In this document: positions 60,670 to 64,000 of the stretch, piece after piece
Layout of the letters: every line of letters starts with the position of its first letter
How positions within the stretch are numbered: the first letter of the stretch is position 1
Origin: Pyruvatibacter sp. HU-CL02332
GTDB lineage: Bacteria; Pseudomonadota; Alphaproteobacteria; CGMCC-115125
Assembly (NCBI RefSeq): GCF_040362765.1
Contig: NZ_BAABWK010000001.1
Span: 1,837,501-1,901,500 of the forward strand
Reading direction: 5' to 3'
DNA length: 64,000 nt
Notes under the pieces: model-generated
Seen by the model: the letters and a program-made list of their open reading frames with translations, nothing else
Databases searched by the model: none
Told to the model about the DNA's origin: nothing
Made by a program: the position numbers and the translations under genes

Positions 60670-63600
60670 CTAATTCACACTGTTTCCACGTTGATCTAGC
60701 GCAATGCCGGGCAATTCCATGAGTCTGGGGCCGTCGGTCCACACCAGAGCACACGCAACAGACCGGCCCGGATAGGCCGCCTGCACAAGGGAACGGTAGG
60801 CGGCCATCTGATCCAGATAGACCGCCGCCACATCTTCAACGCGCTCCGGCGGTGGTCGGTTTGTCTTGTAATCCGCAATCAGAATGCGGTCATCGGTCAC
60901 AACCAGCCGGTCGATCTGACCCGACAACGGCACCTGCTTGCCGTTCCACATGACCCGGCCTGCCAGCGAAACCTCCGCCCGGCTGTTGGGCCCGAACAGA
61001 TCCGCAAATTGCGGGTCATCCAGAATGGCCAGCACTTCAGCCGCAATGTCGCCCTGTGTCGCCTCATCAAACTGTCCGGCAGCGGCGCGGGACAGATAAC
61101 CCAGCGCCAGTGCTTCGCGGTCGTTGGAGGATTGTTCCGGCAAATGTTGCAACAAGGTGTGCACCAGCCGACCCCGTGCAAACCGTTGCGCCGGGTTGAC
61201 GCCATCAGCCGCCAAGGGCGAGAGCGCCGGCGGATCACTGAACGCACCCGCTTCCCCTGACGCATCTTCTGCATCAGGCATCATGGACGGTGCCAGCGGA
61301 CCAAGGGGGACCTGCTCCACGGGTGCTGGTTGTGTGGCCCAGGAGGGAAGCGTGATTGCATCGGCGACGGCATGGCTTTGCTTGTCCGGCACGGCCTCCA
61401 CAAGCTGCTCGCTCTCCAGCCGCCAGACAGTGCCGGTGCCATCGGCAAACTCTTCTTCCAGTTCTTCTGCATCGGGCTTGAGCGCATCCGCCGCGCGCAC
61501 ATACCAGCTCGTGTCATTCATGCCCCGGGACCCATGGGCGGCGGCGATGTAGAGCCGGTCCATGGCACGGGTCATGGCCACATACAGCAGGCGGCGATAT
61601 TCCTCATCCTCACGCGCCTCGCGCGCGGCGCGTGCTGCGAGCGACAGCTCGTCTGCATCGGTCTTGCGCGGGCTGTAGGTTACCAGCCCGTCGTCGCGGG
61701 TATCCTTGTGCGCAATGAGCGAGGCACGTCCCGGCGTGCCGCCTGCCTGCACCGTGTCGGGCAGGATCACGACGTTGGCTTCCAGACCCTTGGCCCCGTG
61801 CACGGTCATGATGCGCACCTGATTGCCGCCCTGGTCCAGGTCGCGCTTGATCTCTGTGTCGCCCGCATCCATCCACGCGACAAAACCCTGCAGGGACGGC
61901 GTATTGGAGGCCTCGTAGCTGAGCGTCTGATTGAGAAACTCGTCGATGGGGTCATGCACATCCATGCCCAGCCGCGCCACCAGCCTGTCCCGACCGCCAT
62001 CAGCCCCCAGCACGCGCGTAAAAAATTCGTGGGGCCGCAGGATGCCGGTCCGGGCGCGGACCTCCGACAGATAGGCGAGGGCCTCGGGCGCGCCATCCAC
62101 CATGTCGGCCCGCTCTTCCAGCGCCTTCCACAGGCTGATGGTTTTTTCCTTTGAGGCGCGCGCATGGGCAAGGTCAAACAGACCTTCCTCGCTGATGGCG
62201 CACAGGGGACTGCGCAACACGGTCGCAAGCGTCAGATCATCGTCCGGCAACAGCGCAAAGCGCGCCAGGGCCATCAGATCCATGACGGCAATGTGGTCCC
62301 CCAGTACCAGCCGGTCCACACCGGCCACGGGAATGTTGGATGTCTTGAGCTGGCGGATCAGCTCATCCACGAAGGCGCCGCGTTTGCGCACAAGAATGAG
62401 CACATCCCCCGGCTCCATGGCCCGGTCGCGCTGCGGCAGAATCTCCTTGCCGATCCAGTCTTTCAGCTTGCCGACAATCCGCGTTGCAAGCTTGGCTTCC
62501 TTGCTGCGTCCGCTGACCGCATCCAGCGGGGCGTCCCACAATTCCTGTTCGTCGATTTCGTCCGGGGTCACCGGCGACCAGAGTTCCACCAGCCCCGCAC
62601 GCCCGGTCCACACGCTTTCATGGTGGATCGCCTCGTCACCGGCAACGACGCCCGCGCGCATCGGCTCAGGCGCAAACGTCTTGTCGACACCGGACAAGAT
62701 CTGGTCTGCCGTCCGCCAGGAGACGGTGAGATCAATGTCATGCCATGTCTGGGTTGCCGCACCTGCCATGGACCGGAACGCAGCCCGACGGGCGGAAAAC
62801 TCCTGCGGGTCTGCCCCCTGAAACGAGAAGATCGACTGCTTCTCATCACCCACGGCAAACAGCGTGCGCACGGCACCGGGGCCGCGCCCATCCTGATCCG
62901 GCGCGAAGTCCCGCGCGCCATCGCCTGCAAAAAACTCGGTCACCAGCGCTGCAATGACTTTCCATTGCTGCGGGCTCGTGTCCTGCGCTTCGTCCACCAG
63001 AATATGATCGAGGCCCATGTCCAGTTTGTAGAGCACCCACTGGGTGCCCTCGCGGCTGTGCAGCAGAGACACAGTGCGGGTGATGAGGTCGTCATAATCC
63101 AATAGACCGCGACGTGTCTTCTCGGCCTCATAGGCGTCGAGCACTGCATAGCCGACCCGCAGGATGGCACCGGTCAGAACGGCGGTCTGGGCTGCCCGCA
63201 GCTTCGCGGTGAGGGCTGCCAGTGCGGCCTGCTGATCTTCCATCCATTGCAGGATATCTGGATGGGCCGCAGCCAGATCCTTTGTCATCAGGCTCGCCCG
63301 TGGCTCACCTGCCTGGGTCAGGAAGATGCCCGGGTAGTGTTCCTCAAAACCCTCCGGTGTCATGTCCGCCAGCAAGGCGGCAAGGGCGGTTGCCTTGGTC
63401 GCATCCGTTTTTTTGCCCGACGCCAGTGCAGATTGCGCGCCCCGTATCTGAGCGGGGTCGAGCTCCGCGAGGGCCTCCGCCATCAAGTCGTGAGTGGTCG
63501 CCCCCGGCGGCACACCCAGAGCATCGGCGACCGCGCGTTCAGCAGCGTCCAGGCCTTGCGCCTGTTCAACGTAACGCCGGATGCGGTGGCGCATGCCCGT

Positions 63601-64000
63601 GACTTCGCCCAGCAGCATTTCAAACGCTGCTTCGTCGGCCTCGCCAACAAGTTTGACGACCGCATGGGCAAGAGGCGTCTCCGGCTCGTCGATGCTGGCC
63701 TGAAGAACGTCATCGCGCGCCTGCGCCAGAAGCTCCGCAGACTGACGGTCGTCGGCAAGAGAAAAATGCGGGCTGACACCGGCTTCAAGCGGGAAGCGGC
63801 CCAAAAGGCTTTCGCAGAAGGCATGGATGGTTTGAATCTTGAGGCCGCCGGGTGTCTCAAGGGCGCTGGCAAACAGACGCCGCGCCTTGGCGATTTCATC
63901 TGCCTCAAGATGCCGCCCTTCAAGCTGGAACAATGCCTCTTCAAGCTTGTCCTCGGCCATGGTGGACCATTGGCCCAGCCGGTCATAGAGCTTGGTCTGC
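60670..64000 (-). CDS. addA: Double-strand break repair helicase-nuclease AddA (N-terminus outside window)
   Basis: Large subunit of AddAB, which processes DNA ends for RecA-dependent repair; the alphaproteobacterial substitute for RecBCD. About 1110 residues are visible and the frame is open to base 64000, so the N-terminal Walker A is off the window. UvrD-type motifs: IHAFCESLLGRFPLEA (Ia), ILVDEAQDTSPQQWKV (II), VGDEKQSIFSFQGADP (III), WRT (IV), MTVHGAKGLEANVVILPD (V), YVAMTRAMDRLYIA (VI). The C-terminal PD-(D/E)XK nuclease has IADYKTNRPP. trxA follows downstream. Confidence 0.97.
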   Translation of the reverse strand, partial: QTKLYDRLGQWSTMAEDKLEEALFQLEGRHLEADEIAKARRLFASALETPGGLKIQTIHAFCESLLGRFPLEAGVSPHFSLADDRQSAELLAQARDDVLQASIDEPETPLAHAVVKLVGEADEAAFEMLLGEVTGMRHRIRRYVEQAQGLDAAERAVADALGVPPGATTHDLMAEALAELDPAQIRGAQSALASGKKTDATKATALAALLADMTPEGFEEHYPGIFLTQAGEPRASLMTKDLAAAHPDILQWMEDQQAALAALTAKLRAAQTAVLTGAILRVGYAVLDAYEAEKTRRGLLDYDDLITRTVSLLHSREGTQWVLYKLDMGLDHILVDEAQDTSPQQWKVIAALVTEFFAGDGARDFAPDQDGRGPGAVRTLFAVGDEKQSIFSFQGADPQEFSARRAAFRSMAGAATQTWHDIDLTVSWRTADQILSGVDKTFAPEPMRAGVVAGDEAIHHESVWTGRAGLVELWSPVTPDEIDEQELWDAPLDAVSGRSKEAKLATRIVGKLKDWIGKEILPQRDRAMEPGDVLILVRKRGAFVDELIRQLKTSNIPVAGVDRLVLGDHIAVMDLMALARFALLPDDDLTLATVLRSPLCAISEEGLFDLAHARASKEKTISLWKALEERADMVDGAPEALAYLSEVRARTGILRPHEFFTRVLGADGGRDRLVARLGMDVHDPIDEFLNQTLSYEASNTPSLQGFVAWMDAGDTEIKRDLDQGGNQVRIMTVHGAKGLEANVVILPDTVQAGGTPGRASLIAHKDTRDDGLVTYSPRKTDADELSLAARAAREAREDEEYRRLLYVAMTRAMDRLYIAAAHGSRGMNDTSWYVRAADALKPDAEELEEEFADGTGTVWRLESEQLVEAVPDKQSHAVADAITLPSWATQPAPVEQVPLGPLAPSMMPDAEDASGEAGAFSDPPALSPLAADGVNPAQRFARGRLVHTLLQHLPEQSSNDREALALGYLSRAAAGQFDEATQGDIAAEVLAILDDPQFADLFGPNSRAEVSLAGRVMWNGKQVPLSGQIDRLVVTDDRILIADYKTNRPPPERVEDVAAVYLDQMAAYRSLVQAAYPGRSVACALVWTDGPRLMELPGIALDQRGNSVN

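Noticed and set aside
62164-63105. Open frame of 313 codons opposite addA
   Set aside because: The minus-strand AddA motifs are unmistakable and the + frame has no recognisable domain.

Overview
The window is 64 kb of chromosomal DNA from an alphaproteobacterium. Three blocks of conserved gene order support this: rpoN-hpf-ptsN at the left edge; tRNA-Ala, the FYDLN-acid protein, aroA-cmk-rpsA-ihfB-lapA; and pyrF-trpF-trpB-trpA-accD-folC. A DUF1150/Hsp20 pair and an AddA (not RecB) helicase-nuclease also fit. High GC, a wax ester synthase homologue, a LinB-like haloalkane dehalogenase and many oxidoreductases would suit a marine or hydrocarbon-associated member near Parvibaculum/Rhodobiaceae, but that placement is inference. 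No insertion sequence, prophage, integrase or CRISPR array was seen.

Layout: 1-3.5 kb is conserved core (sigma-54, hibernation factor, EIIA-Ntr, small heat-shock pair). 3.7-31.7 kb is an accessory catabolic mosaic: short operons, many facing a divergent regulator (HxlR x2, MarR, Crp/Fnr, LysR, TetR) across an intergenic inverted repeat. It holds two separate molybdopterin oxidoreductases (6.1-8.4 and 14.7-17.0 kb), several SDRs, a GST, a DUF2855 protein, an enoyl-CoA hydratase/isomerase, a membrane M20 peptidase, a MOSC protein, a fatty-acid hydroxylase with a DUF1254 protein, a CmcJ-type oxidoreductase operon, a secreted VHL-beta-like protein and a haloalkane dehalogenase. 31.8-35.9 kb is the Anbu proteasome-homologue operon (ATP-grasp, alpha-E, transglutaminase, Anbu). 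36-39.7 kb carries an extended GST and a Tat-exported sulfatase with a secreted partner.

39.9-46.0 kb is core again (tRNA-Ala to lapA). 46.0-51.9 kb is a second accessory block placed between lapA and pyrF: ornithine cyclodeaminase homologue, TauD dioxygenase, MAPEG protein, an alpha/beta hydrolase fused to a Baeyer-Villiger-type monooxygenase, and a TspO-like membrane protein. 52.0-57.9 kb is pyrimidine, tryptophan, malonyl-CoA and folate biosynthesis. 58.1-64.0 kb, on the minus strand, holds a wax ester synthase with a Lys/Ala-rich tail, thioredoxin and the 3' part of addA, which runs off the window.

The accessory genes together look equipped to oxidise, dehalogenate, conjugate and hydrolyse lipophilic compounds. 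The most notable observations are shared operator-like elements linking distant genes (TTAGTCCA sites near 17.05 and 19.95 kb; a 30-bp element at 6.07 and 12.85 kb), a small protein translationally coupled to the second molybdopterin enzyme, the hydrolase-monooxygenase fusion with an altered signature, the VHL-beta-like secreted protein and the Anbu operon. All calls come from reading sequence and family knowledge; no database search was run.
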